Source: Lacrimispora amygdalina (GTDB lineage Bacteria; Bacillota; Clostridia; Lachnospirales; Lachnospiraceae). From it: a stretch of DNA of 61,401 nucleotides. The first letter of the stretch is position 1. Every line of letters begins with the position of its first letter. Position numbers and translations under genes: made by a program. This document shows positions 28,347 to 37,184 of the stretch, piece after piece. The notes under the pieces were generated by a model. It saw only the letters and a program-made list of their open reading frames with translations. It was not told the origin of the DNA and ran no database searches. The DNA lies in assembly GCF_003432035.1 (NCBI RefSeq), contig NZ_QOHO01000075.1:1-61401 (forward strand), in the 5' to 3' direction.

Positions 28347-29297
28347 TTATAGAAAATACATTTGTATTAATTGATATAGGCTGGTAGGATTCTCCAACTG
28401 TGGAAGATATTTACTTTTTGATATTAAAGAACTTTCGATGGCAGGATTATATTTTTGATATTCCATTATTATGTCATTAATATGATCCATTTCCTGACCA
28501 CCAGTAATATAAATACTATTGTTGATTTTCTTTAATGCATTTGTTACATTACATTTTGTATAATTACACTTGACACTGGCATAAAGTGATTTTGGAGAAT
28601 CTCCTAAATGTGCTGATTCGTAATATGCATCAATAATTGAATTTTTTACAGAATAAGGATTGAAGTAATAATTCCTGGTAAATTCTTCTGTTATGGATTG
28701 CTTACTCACTGATATATGATATAGGAGAGTTCCCAAAATCGGAAGGTCCAGAATAAACTTATATACTTTGGAATGATTGTTGGGAATCTGGCTACACATC
28801 ATAAGGCTTTCCGGATTGATCAGCATAATCTGATCGAACAGTTCTGGAGAATTATTACATGCCATAAGTGCCAGAGCAGAAGAGCCGCCTGTAGCAATTA
28901 TATTAGTCCTATGCCCAATCTCAGATTTAATAAAATCAGAGATCATCTGTACATAGAGATAATTTGTATATGTGAGATCTGGTTTTTCTGAACGGCCACA
29001 ACCCAGCAGATCAATGGTATAGACAGTATACTGTTCTTTTAGTAAGGAAATCATGCTGCTCCATTCATAGCCGTTGGAGCAAGCGGTTAGATCATGTATT
29101 AAAAGAAGCGGTTTTCCTGTACCGGATTTTGTATAATGAATATTTCCAAATCTCCATTTGTAACATAAGGATTTTGCATCTGCTAATATATTTTTAGAGG
29201 ATGCAGAGAGTTTGACAAATTTATTAATAACTGCAGTAGTAGCAGCCGTACTTGCCGAAAGAATGAGCAGAGTTAGTAATTTACTCGTGGTTTTCAT
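28347..29297 (-). CDS. Membrane-anchored alpha/beta-hydrolase-fold protein lacking the catalytic His
   Basis: The 316-residue product has an N-terminal hydrophobic segment (about 5-27, signal or anchor). An alpha/beta-hydrolase fold follows: oxyanion region LLLIHDL, strand VYTIDLLGCGRSEKP, and nucleophile elbow GGSSA with Ser139. Where active members have GHxPxxENP, this protein reads KYLPQLENP, so the catalytic His position is Tyr297. It may be inactive, use another His, or have a binding role. It is on the opposite strand to its neighbours, sits between parS sites, and its base composition is low-GC. Confidence 0.75.
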   Translation of the reverse strand: MKTTSKLLTLLILSASTAATTAVINKFVKLSASSKNILADAKSLCYKWRFGNIHYTKSGTGKPLLLIHDLTACSNGYEWSSMISLLKEQYTVYTIDLLGCGRSEKPDLTYTNYLYVQMISDFIKSEIGHRTNIIATGGSSALALMACNNSPELFDQIMLINPESLMMCSQIPNNHSKVYKFILDLPILGTLLYHISVSKQSITEEFTRNYYFNPYSVKNSIIDAYYESAHLGDSPKSLYASVKCNYTKCNVTNALKKINNSIYITGGQEMDHINDIIMEYQKYNPAIESSLISKSKYLPQLENPTSLYQLIQMYFL

Positions 29298-29396
29298 TAT
29301 TTACCTCCTGATAGCGGATAATCTCTTCCTATTATAATATAATCAATATAGACTTACAACGGCTAACATATTAATTTATTCTTAAACTTGGAAAAA

Positions 29397-29412
29397 TGTT
29401 TCACGTGAAACA
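29397..29412. promoter_or_regulatory. parS site (perfect)
   Basis: TGTTTCACGTGAAACA is an exact ParB consensus in the upstream region shared by the hydrolase gene and soj, 115 bases before soj. Confidence 0.95.
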
Positions 29413-29469
29413 TTTATTGTAATTTCTGCAATTTTTTTACTTGAAACCATAGGAAAAAAAAATAAAGTA

Positions 29470-29478
29470 TGTTATACT
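29470..29478 (+). promoter_or_regulatory. Extended -10 promoter of soj
   Basis: TATACT at 29473-29478 is preceded by TG two bases earlier (extended -10). No good -35 lies at 17 bases. It is about 50 bases before the soj start. Confidence 0.45.
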
Positions 29479-29526
29479 CTAGTTTGAACTGCAATTTCCG
29501 GACGTTGTTACAGGAGAAAATTAAAA

Positions 29527-30297
29527 ATGGGAAGAATCATTGCGATAGCAAACCAGAAAGGCGGAGTCGGTAAAACGACTACTGCAATCAACCTATCAGC
29601 TTGTCTTGCGGAGTCAGGACAGCGGGTATTAGCTGTGGATTTTGATCCTCAGGGGAACGAAACCAGCGGATTGGGTATGGATAAGTCAGTCATTGAACGT
29701 ACTGTATATGATCTGCTGGTAGGAGAGTGCGAGATTGAAGAATGTTTGATTACTAACGTTCAGGAAAATCTCGATCTATTGCCATCGAATGTGGATCTGG
29801 CAGGAGCTGAAATAGAACTGTTGGAAATCGAAAATAAGGAGATACTCCTTAAGTCATATCTTGAAAAAGTCAAGAAAAACTATGATTTTATTATTATAGA
29901 TTGTCCTCCGTCATTGAGTCTGTTGACAATTAATGCCTTAACCGCAGCTAATACCGTACTAGTACCCATTCAATGTGAATATTATGCATTGGAAGGACTA
30001 AGTCAGGTATTAAAAACTGTAAATTTAGTAAAAAAGAAACTGAATCCTTCATTGGAAATGGAAGGTGTGGTATTTACCATGTATGATGCGAGAACAAATC
30101 TCTCGTTGGAAGTTGTTGAAAGTGTAAAGAACAATTTAAATCAGAACATTTATAAAACAATCATACCCAGAAATGTCAGACTGGCAGAGGCTCCCAGCCA
30201 TGGAATGCCGATCAATTTATATGATTCCAGATCAGCGGGAGCGGAAAGCTACCGGTTATTGGCGGCAGAAGTTATCAGCAGAGGAGAAGAGATCTAG
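29527..30297 (+). CDS. soj: Chromosome-partitioning ATPase ParA/Soj
   Basis: The 256-residue deviant Walker ATPase begins MGRIIAIANQKGGVGKTT and has the Walker B strand DFIIIDCPPS. It acts with ParB-parS in origin segregation and DnaA control. AGGAG precedes the ATG. The stop is 2 bases before parB. Confidence 0.97.
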   Translation: MGRIIAIANQKGGVGKTTTAINLSACLAESGQRVLAVDFDPQGNETSGLGMDKSVIERTVYDLLVGECEIEECLITNVQENLDLLPSNVDLAGAEIELLEIENKEILLKSYLEKVKKNYDFIIIDCPPSLSLLTINALTAANTVLVPIQCEYYALEGLSQVLKTVNLVKKKLNPSLEMEGVVFTMYDARTNLSLEVVESVKNNLNQNIYKTIIPRNVRLAEAPSHGMPINLYDSRSAGAESYRLLAAEVISRGEEI

Positions 30298-30299
30298 AT

Positions 30300-31244
30300 A
30301 TGGCAAAGAGAACAGGTTTAGGAAAAGGGCTTGGTGCAATTTTTGGAGATGAAGTAATGGAATCTGCAGCAGAGGAACAGGAAATTAGAAATCATAAAGA
30401 AACAGATCATACTGCTGCATCTTCTGATAAAGAAAAAGTGGATTCGGAAACAGGAAAGGAAATGTTTATAAAAATTTCCTTGGTTGAGCCCAATCATAAT
30501 CAACCAAGAAAAGAGTTTCGCGAAGAAGCACTGGTTGAATTAGCTGAATCCATGAAGGAATATGGCGTTCTGCAGCCTCTTCTGGTCCAAAAAAAAGGCG
30601 ATTATTACGAAATTATCGCCGGGGAACGGAGATGGAGGGCGGCGAAGCTGGCTGGATTGAAAGAAGTACCGGTAGTGATACGGGAATATACAAAACAGCA
30701 GTCTATGGAAATTGCTTTAATAGAAAATGTACAAAGAGAAGATTTAAATCCGATAGAAGAAGCCAGAGCTTATTCTATTTTGATGCAGGAGTTTGGATTA
30801 AAGCAGGAAGAAATCGCAGCCAGGGTAGCTAAGAACAGGGTTACCATAACTAATAGTATGCGATTATTAAAGCTGGATGAACGTATTCAGGATATGCTGA
30901 TTCAGGATCAGATCAGCAGCGGACACGCCAGAGCATTATTAGCAGTAGAGGATCAGGATTTACAGTACCAGCTTGCAGGGAAGATTGTAGCTGAGAATTT
31001 AAGTGTCCGGGAAGTAGAAAAACTTGTAAAATCCTTATCAAAAAAGAAAGAACCAAAGGAAATCAGAGAAGAAGATGAAAGCATCTCGCTGATTTTCAGG
31101 GAACTGGAAGATCGAATGAAAACTGCCATGGGTACGAAGGTCAGCATTAACCGCAAAGATAAAAATAAAGGAAGAGTTGAAATCGAGTACTATTCTGAGG
31201 CAGAATTGGAAAGAATAGTAGAGTTATTAGAATCCATAAGATAA
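30300..31244 (+). CDS. parB: Chromosome-partitioning protein ParB/Spo0J
   Basis: The 314-residue CTP-dependent clamp loads at parS. It starts MAKRTGLGKGLGAIF, the ParA-stimulating peptide. It carries the CTP-binding GERRWRAAK motif and an ENVQREDLNPIEEA block, followed by a helix-turn-helix (QEEIAARVAKNRVTITNSMR). The acidic linker near 20-50 is variable. Three parS sites lie within 2 kb upstream. Confidence 0.97.
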   Translation: MAKRTGLGKGLGAIFGDEVMESAAEEQEIRNHKETDHTAASSDKEKVDSETGKEMFIKISLVEPNHNQPRKEFREEALVELAESMKEYGVLQPLLVQKKGDYYEIIAGERRWRAAKLAGLKEVPVVIREYTKQQSMEIALIENVQREDLNPIEEARAYSILMQEFGLKQEEIAARVAKNRVTITNSMRLLKLDERIQDMLIQDQISSGHARALLAVEDQDLQYQLAGKIVAENLSVREVEKLVKSLSKKKEPKEIREEDESISLIFRELEDRMKTAMGTKVSINRKDKNKGRVEIEYYSEAELERIVELLESIR

Positions 31245-31268
31245 CATCATGGAAGTGAGGACGAAAGA

Positions 31269-31775
31269 ATGGATAACAGTATATTGAATCAGCTGCCGGT
31301 TGATCCTGCTTTTTTAATCATAGGATTATCCGTGCTTACATTAATATTACTGATTGTTGTAATTATATGTATCATACAGATTAGAAAACTATATCGCAGA
31401 TATGATTTTTTTATGCGGGGCAAGGATGCAGAAACACTTGAGGGCATTATTATGGAACAAATGGAAGATATTGCCCAGTTAAAATCAGAGGATCGTGCCA
31501 ATAAAGACTCCCTTCGTAATACAAACAAAAACTACAGAAGTGCATTTCAGAAGTTTGGACTTGTAAAATATAATGCATTTAAAGGAATGGGCGGTAATTT
31601 AAGCTTTACTATGGCATTGCTTGATTATACAAACAGCGGCTTTGTGCTGAATTCTGTTCACAGCAGAGAAGGGTGTTATGTCTACATTAAAGAAGTAGAA
31701 AGAGGAGAGACAGAAGTACTTTTGGGAAGCGAAGAAAAAGAGGCTCTGGAGCGGGCATTGGGATATCATTCTTAA
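31269..31775 (+). CDS. DUF4446 family membrane-anchored protein
   Basis: The 168-residue protein has one N-terminal membrane helix (about 14-40), then a charged segment predicted to coil. A conserved C-terminal domain follows (YNAFKGMGGNLSFTMALLD...). This is a family of unknown function that is regularly found right after parB in clostridia, suggesting a link to origin segregation or division. GTGAGG precedes the ATG and the parB gap is 24 bases, so it is in the soj-parB operon. Confidence 0.88.
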   Translation: MDNSILNQLPVDPAFLIIGLSVLTLILLIVVIICIIQIRKLYRRYDFFMRGKDAETLEGIIMEQMEDIAQLKSEDRANKDSLRNTNKNYRSAFQKFGLVKYNAFKGMGGNLSFTMALLDYTNSGFVLNSVHSREGCYVYIKEVERGETEVLLGSEEKEALERALGYHS

Positions 31776-31803
31776 AAACACGGTTTTTACCGTGTTTTTT
31801 TAT
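31774..31803 (+). terminator. Terminator of soj-parB-DUF4446
   Basis: AAAAACACGGT pairs with ACCGTGTTTTT over a 4-T loop, followed by a T-run. It overlaps the DUF4446 stop codon. Confidence 0.85.
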
Positions 31804-31841
31804 ATTATTTTATAGATATAGTTGAAACATGAAAAGGAGAA

Positions 31842-32093
31842 TTGACGTGGAAGAGATCCGGCGAGGGTGCGTCCTTTTGGAGCAGTATGAGCCATGGCAC
31901 TTGGATTCGTCTTCAGTGCGAGGTGGTTCTGGATACCAGAAGAGAAGCGAGAGCAGCAATGATTGAAGAATATGGACCAGCTTTGAGCAGAATGTATTCG
32001 GTTGACGATAATTTAATAGAAGTCTTTTATTTACAAAATGCCAAAGCTGTAATCCTGTCATTTACCAATGAAAAAAGAGAAATTTTATTCTGA
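31842..32093 (+). pseudogene. Remnant of a pyridoxamine-5'-phosphate-oxidase-like flavin protein (C-terminal half)
   Basis: An open frame of 83 codons starts only at a TTG. From about residue 18 it reads like the C-terminal half of small PNPOx-family proteins (GTWIRLQCEVVLDTRREAR, MYSVDDNLIEVFYLQNAKAV, SFTNEKREI). The expected N-terminal half with the flavin-binding strand is missing, and the first ~17 codons do not resemble the family. The stop abuts the convergent pantothenate kinase gene. It is most likely a deletion remnant; a short functional protein is less likely. Confidence 0.6.
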
Positions 32094-32936
32094 TTAACGG
32101 ATTTCAGTCATCTCCAGGTGATGTTCTTCTGTAAGAGCTGCACCGATGGCAGTTCCGTATTCAGCATGTTCAGGAATAATAAAGTGCACATCAAACATGG
32201 TCTCCAGGGATTGGAAGATCTCCCTGCATTGAGGAAATTTGGAAAGATTTCCTGTCATAACGAAATCTTTAATATTGCTGTTTAATGCGGATAGAATGGC
32301 GGATTTACCAATTACCTGGAGTACCATATGAATAATTCCGATGGCAATATCCTCATCTGATACAAAACCTCTCACTTTACCAAAGTTTGATGCAGTTGCA
32401 GATAAAGGCAGCCCGGGAAGAGGGGTTCTTGATATATCCTGAATCTGTAAATCAATATTGCTTAAATTACCTCTGCTGGCCAGATCCATAATATGGGAGA
32501 TATCCTGAGTTTTTAACAGCAGACTGGAAAGACCCAGGATGGTTCCGCCCCCTATACCGATACCACCGGTATGAACGATTGAATCACCATTCACTTGTAC
32601 AAGGGAAGTACCGGTTCCCATACTTACCACAATTAAATCTTTTAATCCGGTAAAATACTGACCGCCTAATCCGTTACAGGTGAACTCGTTCACCTTATAG
32701 GTGGGAATTCCATAAAGAGGCTGCTCCACATAAGCACTTCCTACACCTGTTATCATAATTTTTTCTATTTCATTCAACTGAATGCTATTATCATAGATAA
32801 ATTTGCCCAGAGCTCCGAATAGGGAAGCAATGGGATTATCCGCTTTCACAAACGTTGGTATTTTCAATTTATGATCCTGAAAACCTACAATCTTTGTTGT
32901 ACTTCCTCCAAGATCAATTCCAATGGTTATTTTCAT
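32094..32936 (-). CDS. coaW: Type II pantothenate kinase
   Basis: The 280-residue ASKHA-fold kinase starts MKITIGIDLGGSTTKIVGF and has VSMGTGTSLV and a GGGTILGLSSLLL loop. This pattern is typical of the CoaW/eukaryotic-like type II enzymes that make 4'-phosphopantothenate for CoA. AAGGGGA precedes the ATG. Unlike type III (CoaX) enzymes common in clostridia, this form is usually insensitive to CoA feedback (family knowledge). It is monocistronic and convergent with the remnant to its left. Confidence 0.9.
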   Translation of the reverse strand: MKITIGIDLGGSTTKIVGFQDHKLKIPTFVKADNPIASLFGALGKFIYDNSIQLNEIEKIMITGVGSAYVEQPLYGIPTYKVNEFTCNGLGGQYFTGLKDLIVVSMGTGTSLVQVNGDSIVHTGGIGIGGGTILGLSSLLLKTQDISHIMDLASRGNLSNIDLQIQDISRTPLPGLPLSATASNFGKVRGFVSDEDIAIGIIHMVLQVIGKSAILSALNSNIKDFVMTGNLSKFPQCREIFQSLETMFDVHFIIPEHAEYGTAIGAALTEEHHLEMTEIR

Positions 32937-33278
32937 ATATGTCCCCTTAAATCGCGTTATCTGATCTGGCCTGCCGGACCTTTTTAGAAGCAGGTATTAA
33001 GGCTAACTATACCATAATTATAGGTAAATGCCAAGTTCTTAAATGTGTTCATAAGAGTTGGATATAAGGCGGGTCTTTCATAAGCCTGTTTGGATTAAAA
33101 ACAATGAAAATTTAAGATGTAAGGGATTATTGATTATTTTATATCACTATAATCCCATAAATCTCCTTATTTTATAAGAATTAGTATATTCAGACCGATT
33201 CTTATATAAGTAAAAAAATATTTATAAATAATACATAAAAAAAGTATCGAACGATGTATATTTTTGTGAGTTATCACA
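32937..33278. promoter_or_regulatory. AT-rich divergent regulatory region upstream of adhE
   Basis: No gene is seen here. Three dyads are visible: GGGATTAT/ATAATCCC (33123-33130, 33149-33156), ATAAGAAT/ATTCTTAT (33174-33181, 33198-33205) and TGTGA/TCACA with a 4-base centre (33265-33278). The last touches the adhE -35. Rex-type redox repressors bind comparable dyads, but the spacing differs from the usual operator, so the regulator is not assigned. Confidence 0.5.
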
Positions 33279-33307
33279 TTGACAAAAAAATAACGATAGA
33301 ATATAAT
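33279..33307 (+). promoter_or_regulatory. adhE promoter
   Basis: TTGACA (33279-33284) and TATAAT (33302-33307) are both exact consensus with a 17-base spacer. They lie 78 bases before the adhE start and inside the longer open frame, which argues against the upstream start. Confidence 0.8.
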
Positions 33308-33385
33308 AAAACCATAAAGATCGTTAAAAAAATATCGATCAAGAAACCAATGGGATTGATACTTATAAAATGGAGGAAAATCAAG

Positions 33386-36001
33386 ATGGCAAAAAAAGAA
33401 GAACTGATTAAGGTTCCCCAGATAATTGATAGTGTAGATACCCTGATCGCAAAAATGGAGGCAATGAGAGAAGCTCAGAGAGTATTCGCAACCTTCACTC
33501 AGGAGCAGGTTGATAAAATCTTTTATGAGGCAGCCAGCGCTGCAAATAAATTAAGAATCCCTCTTGCAAAGATGGCTGTTGAAGAAACAGGGATGGGCGT
33601 TGCAGAGGATAAAGTAATTAAAAACAATTATGCAGCTGAATATATTTATAATTCTTATAAAGATACGAAAACCTGCGGTGTAATAGAAGAAGATAAGGCT
33701 TTTGGAATTAAGAAAATTGCAGAGCCAATCGGTCTGGTAGCTGCTGTTATTCCTACCACAAACCCAACTTCAACTGCCATCTTCAAAACACTGATCAGCT
33801 TAAAGACAAGAAATGCAATTATCATTTCCCCCCACCCAAGGGCTAAGAACTGTACGATTGCAGCTGCAAAGGTAGTTCTTGATGCTGCTGTAAAGGCAGG
33901 TGCACCAGAAGGAATTATCGGCTGGATTGATGTACCTTCCCTGGAATTGACCAACGAGGTTATGAGAAGTGCAGATATTATTCTGGCAACAGGCGGTCCT
34001 GGAATGGTAAAGGCTGCTTATTCTTCCGGTAAGCCGGCTCTGGGCGTTGGCGCAGGTAATACTCCGGTTATCATTGATGATACGGCAGATATTAAGATGG
34101 CAGTTAACTCCATCATTCATTCCAAAACATTTGATAATGGTATGATTTGTGCGTCTGAGCAGTCTGTTACTGTTCTTGAAAAGGTTTATGACGCAGTTAA
34201 GAAAGAGTTCGCAGCAAGAGGATGCTACTTCTTAAAGGGCGAAGAAATTGAAAAAGTACGTAAAACGATTATAATCAATGGTGCTTTAAATGCCAAGATT
34301 GTTGGTCAGAAGGCTCATACCATTGCAAAGCTTGCAGGCGTTGAAGTTCCCGAATCAACAAAGATTTTAATCGGTGAAGTAGAAAGTGTACATCTTGAGG
34401 AAGAATTTGCACATGAGAAACTGTCTCCGGTTCTGGCAATGTACAAAGCGAAGACCTTTGATGAGGCCATTGAAAAGGCAGAACAGCTGGTTGCAGACGG
34501 CGGTTATGGACATACTGCTTCTCTGTATGTGAATGTAAATGAAACGGAAAAGATGGCAAAACATGCAGCTGCAATGAAGACCTGCCGTATTCTGGTTAAT
34601 ACTCCATCTTCCCATGGCGGTATCGGTGATATTTATAACTTTAAGTTACAGCCATCCCTGACTCTGGGCTGCGGTTCCTGGGGAGGAAACTCTGTATCTG
34701 AAAATGTCGGCGTGAAGCATTTGCTGAATATTAAAACCGTTGCTGAGAGGAGAGAGAACATGCTGTGGTTCAGAAATCCGGAGAAAGTTTATTTCAAAAA
34801 GGGATGTATGCCGGTTGCGCTTAGTGAGTTAAAGGATGTTTATAATAAAAAGAGAGCTTTTGTAGTAACAGACTCTTTCCTTTATATGAATGGCTATACC
34901 AAGGCAATTACCGATAAACTGAATGAAATGGGCATTGTTTATACGGTATTCTCAGATGTTCAGCCAGACCCGACTCTTGCAAATGCAGAGGCTGGTGCAG
35001 CAGCTATGAAGGCTTTCCAGCCGGATACAATCATCGCACTGGGCGGCGGTTCCGCAATGGACGCTGCGAAAATCATGTGGGTAATGTACGAGCACCCGGA
35101 AGTGGATTTCCAGGATATGGCGATGCGTTTTATGGATATCCGTAAGAGAGTTTACACATTCCCGAAGATGGGCGAGAAAGCATATTTTGTAGCAATCCCA
35201 ACTTCTTCCGGTACTGGTTCTGAGGTAACTTCTTTCGCTGTTATCACAGATCAGAATACAGGAGTAAAATATCCGCTTGCAGATTATCAGTTAATGCCCA
35301 ATATGTCCATTGTTGATGCGGACAATATGATGAGCCAGCCAAAGGGTCTGACCAGTGCTTCTGGTATAGATGTTCTGACTCATGCACTGGAAGCATATGC
35401 TTCTGTAATGGCTTCTGACTATACCGATGGTCTTGCACTGAAGGCTATGAAAAATGTATTTGAATACCTGCCAACTGCTTATAACGACGGAACCAATGTA
35501 GAGGCAAGATGCAAGATGGCAGATGCTTCCTGTATGGCTGGTATGGCATTTAATAACGCATTCTTAGGAGTTTGCCACTCCATGGCTCATAAATTAGGAG
35601 CTTACCACCACATTCCTCACGGTGTGGCAAATGCACTGTTAATCACTCTGGTTATGGAATTCAATGCTTCAGAAGTACCGGCTAAGATGGGAACCTTCCC
35701 GCAGTATCAGTATCCCCATACTCTTGCAAGATATGCAGAATGCGCACGCTTCTGTGGAGTCGACGGAAAAGATGATGCGGAGGTATTGAAGAAATTCATT
35801 GCAAAGGTTGAGGAGTTAAAGAAGGCAGTAGGCATTAAGGCAACGATTAAAGATTACGGTGTTGATGAGAAGTACTTTTTAGACACACTGGATGAGATGG
35901 TTGAGAATGCATTTGATGATCAGTGTACTGGTGCAAATCCAAGATATCCGCTGTTCAGCGAAATTAAGGAAATGTATTTAAAGGCTTACTACGGTAAATA
36001 A
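33386..36001 (+). CDS. adhE: Bifunctional acetaldehyde-CoA/alcohol dehydrogenase
   Basis: The 871-residue fermentative enzyme reduces acetyl-CoA to ethanol in two NADH steps and forms filaments (spirosomes). The N-terminal aldehyde dehydrogenase half has the catalytic Cys in NGMICASEQ. The C-terminal iron-dependent alcohol dehydrogenase half has GGGSAMDAAK and the metal-binding VCHSMAHKLGAYHHIPHG. The frame is open to 33254, but ATG 33386 has GGAGG upstream and the family start MAKKEELIKVP. It is monocistronic with a strong terminator. Confidence 0.96.
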   Translation: MAKKEELIKVPQIIDSVDTLIAKMEAMREAQRVFATFTQEQVDKIFYEAASAANKLRIPLAKMAVEETGMGVAEDKVIKNNYAAEYIYNSYKDTKTCGVIEEDKAFGIKKIAEPIGLVAAVIPTTNPTSTAIFKTLISLKTRNAIIISPHPRAKNCTIAAAKVVLDAAVKAGAPEGIIGWIDVPSLELTNEVMRSADIILATGGPGMVKAAYSSGKPALGVGAGNTPVIIDDTADIKMAVNSIIHSKTFDNGMICASEQSVTVLEKVYDAVKKEFAARGCYFLKGEEIEKVRKTIIINGALNAKIVGQKAHTIAKLAGVEVPESTKILIGEVESVHLEEEFAHEKLSPVLAMYKAKTFDEAIEKAEQLVADGGYGHTASLYVNVNETEKMAKHAAAMKTCRILVNTPSSHGGIGDIYNFKLQPSLTLGCGSWGGNSVSENVGVKHLLNIKTVAERRENMLWFRNPEKVYFKKGCMPVALSELKDVYNKKRAFVVTDSFLYMNGYTKAITDKLNEMGIVYTVFSDVQPDPTLANAEAGAAAMKAFQPDTIIALGGGSAMDAAKIMWVMYEHPEVDFQDMAMRFMDIRKRVYTFPKMGEKAYFVAIPTSSGTGSEVTSFAVITDQNTGVKYPLADYQLMPNMSIVDADNMMSQPKGLTSASGIDVLTHALEAYASVMASDYTDGLALKAMKNVFEYLPTAYNDGTNVEARCKMADASCMAGMAFNNAFLGVCHSMAHKLGAYHHIPHGVANALLITLVMEFNASEVPAKMGTFPQYQYPHTLARYAECARFCGVDGKDDAEVLKKFIAKVEELKKAVGIKATIKDYGVDEKYFLDTLDEMVENAFDDQCTGANPRYPLFSEIKEMYLKAYYGK

Positions 36002-36040
36002 ATTTAAACTGACAAAGAGATAGTAACAGTATCTTTTGAC

Positions 36041-36116
36041 AGGACAACTGAAAAGAGAACAGATATTGATTGAGTTTTGATGTCAAATCTGTTCTCTTTT
36101 ACGTTGTCCTTTTTTG
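36041..36116 (+). terminator. adhE terminator
   Basis: A long hairpin pairs AGGACAAC and AAAAGAGAACAGAT (36041-36064) with ATCTGTTCTCTTTT and GTTGTCCT (36087-36110), broken only by a 2-base internal mismatch. A T-run follows. Confidence 0.85.
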
Positions 36117-36129
36117 TATTCCATTAATA

Positions 36130-37143
36130 TTAAGTAGATTTTCTAAGAACCAGAGAGGTACTGATCTCGATTTTTACGGGGGAAGAGGATTTGGTTTGAA
36201 TAAGCTCTGCCATACGCTTTGCTGCCATCAATCCCATATATTGCTTGGGTACGTGAATGGTTGTGAGGGGTGGGTCCAGGAAGGTACACAAAGGCATATT
36301 ATCAAAACCGATTACAGCGACATCCTGTGGAACCCGGTATCCGTATTCCTTCAGCGCTTTAATGGCCCCGGCTGCAATAAGATCATTGTCCGCAAAGTAA
36401 CAGTCTGACGGAGTTTCTCCCTGTTTTAAAATAGCCGTCATGTCAGCATAGGCACCATCCATGGACGGAGATAATTTATAAACCTTTGAATTGGAAACGG
36501 ACATGCCGTTTTTTCTGACTGCCTGGTAAAAGCCGTCAGATCTTTGCTCAAAATTCTTGATGGGATAAGAGGATTTTAGATATCCCGGCTGTTTTTTTCT
36601 CTTTCTGATCAGATAGTTTGCCGCAAAAAAAGCACCCTGTACATTATCAATTATGACACAGTCTGTGCTCCGGTTTTCAAAACAGGTATCTACGACTACG
36701 ACAGGAACAGGAAGATTTAAAAATGGTTTAAAATCTTCTTCCTCCATTTCTGTTCCCAGAAGCAGAATACCCCTGCAGCCCAGACGTACCATCTCTGAGA
36801 CTTTGGAAGGAATATCATCTTCTTCATAAAGATAAGAAATGTTCAGGTAATAACAGGCTTCTTTGCAGCCAGTATCAATTCCTTCTGATAATTGGGAAAA
36901 GAAAGGGGTATCTGAAACAACGGCACCGTTTTTCTTATATATGATAAATTGTATCATGCCGTGGGGGCTGGTACTCACGGAGGTTTCTTTTATTCTTGAA
37001 AAGTCATAATCATGTTCTTTGGCAGCCGCTATGACCTTCTTTCTCGTCTGGGTGCTGACGCCTGGCTTATGATTAAGAGCCATGGAGACTGCAGCCTCTG
37101 AAAGATTAAGCAGTTTAGCTAGCTCCTTTGCTGTTATGGACAT
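36130..37143 (-). CDS. LacI family transcriptional regulator (divergent, local)
   Basis: The 337-residue repressor has an N-terminal helix-turn-helix (AKELAKLLNLSEAAVSMAL) and a periplasmic-binding-type effector domain ending KIEISTSLVLRKST. The frame is open to 37185, but ATG 37143 has AAAGGAG 9 bases upstream. It is transcribed away from the isomerase operon across a 158-base region holding five ACTTAA/TTAAGT half-sites, so it probably represses that operon and itself. The effector is likely the pathway sugar or a phosphate of it (inference). Confidence 0.9.
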   Translation of the reverse strand: MSITAKELAKLLNLSEAAVSMALNHKPGVSTQTRKKVIAAAKEHDYDFSRIKETSVSTSPHGMIQFIIYKKNGAVVSDTPFFSQLSEGIDTGCKEACYYLNISYLYEEDDIPSKVSEMVRLGCRGILLLGTEMEEEDFKPFLNLPVPVVVVDTCFENRSTDCVIIDNVQGAFFAANYLIRKRKKQPGYLKSSYPIKNFEQRSDGFYQAVRKNGMSVSNSKVYKLSPSMDGAYADMTAILKQGETPSDCYFADNDLIAAGAIKALKEYGYRVPQDVAVIGFDNMPLCTFLDPPLTTIHVPKQYMGLMAAKRMAELIQTKSSSPVKIEISTSLVLRKST

Positions 37144-37184
37144 CAGGATGGGCTCCTTTCTTACAGATAAACTCTTTTTTAACA

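Noticed and set aside
31829-31965. Small frame starting MKRRIDVEEIRRG overlapping the PNPOx-like remnant
   Set aside because: It resembles no family I recognise, ends early and overlaps the frame with clear PNPOx similarity.
33254-33385. 44-codon N-terminal extension of AdhE
   Set aside because: It has no ribosome-binding site, its sequence is not AdhE-like, and a consensus promoter (33279-33307) lies inside it. The ATG at 33386 has GGAGG and the family N-terminus.
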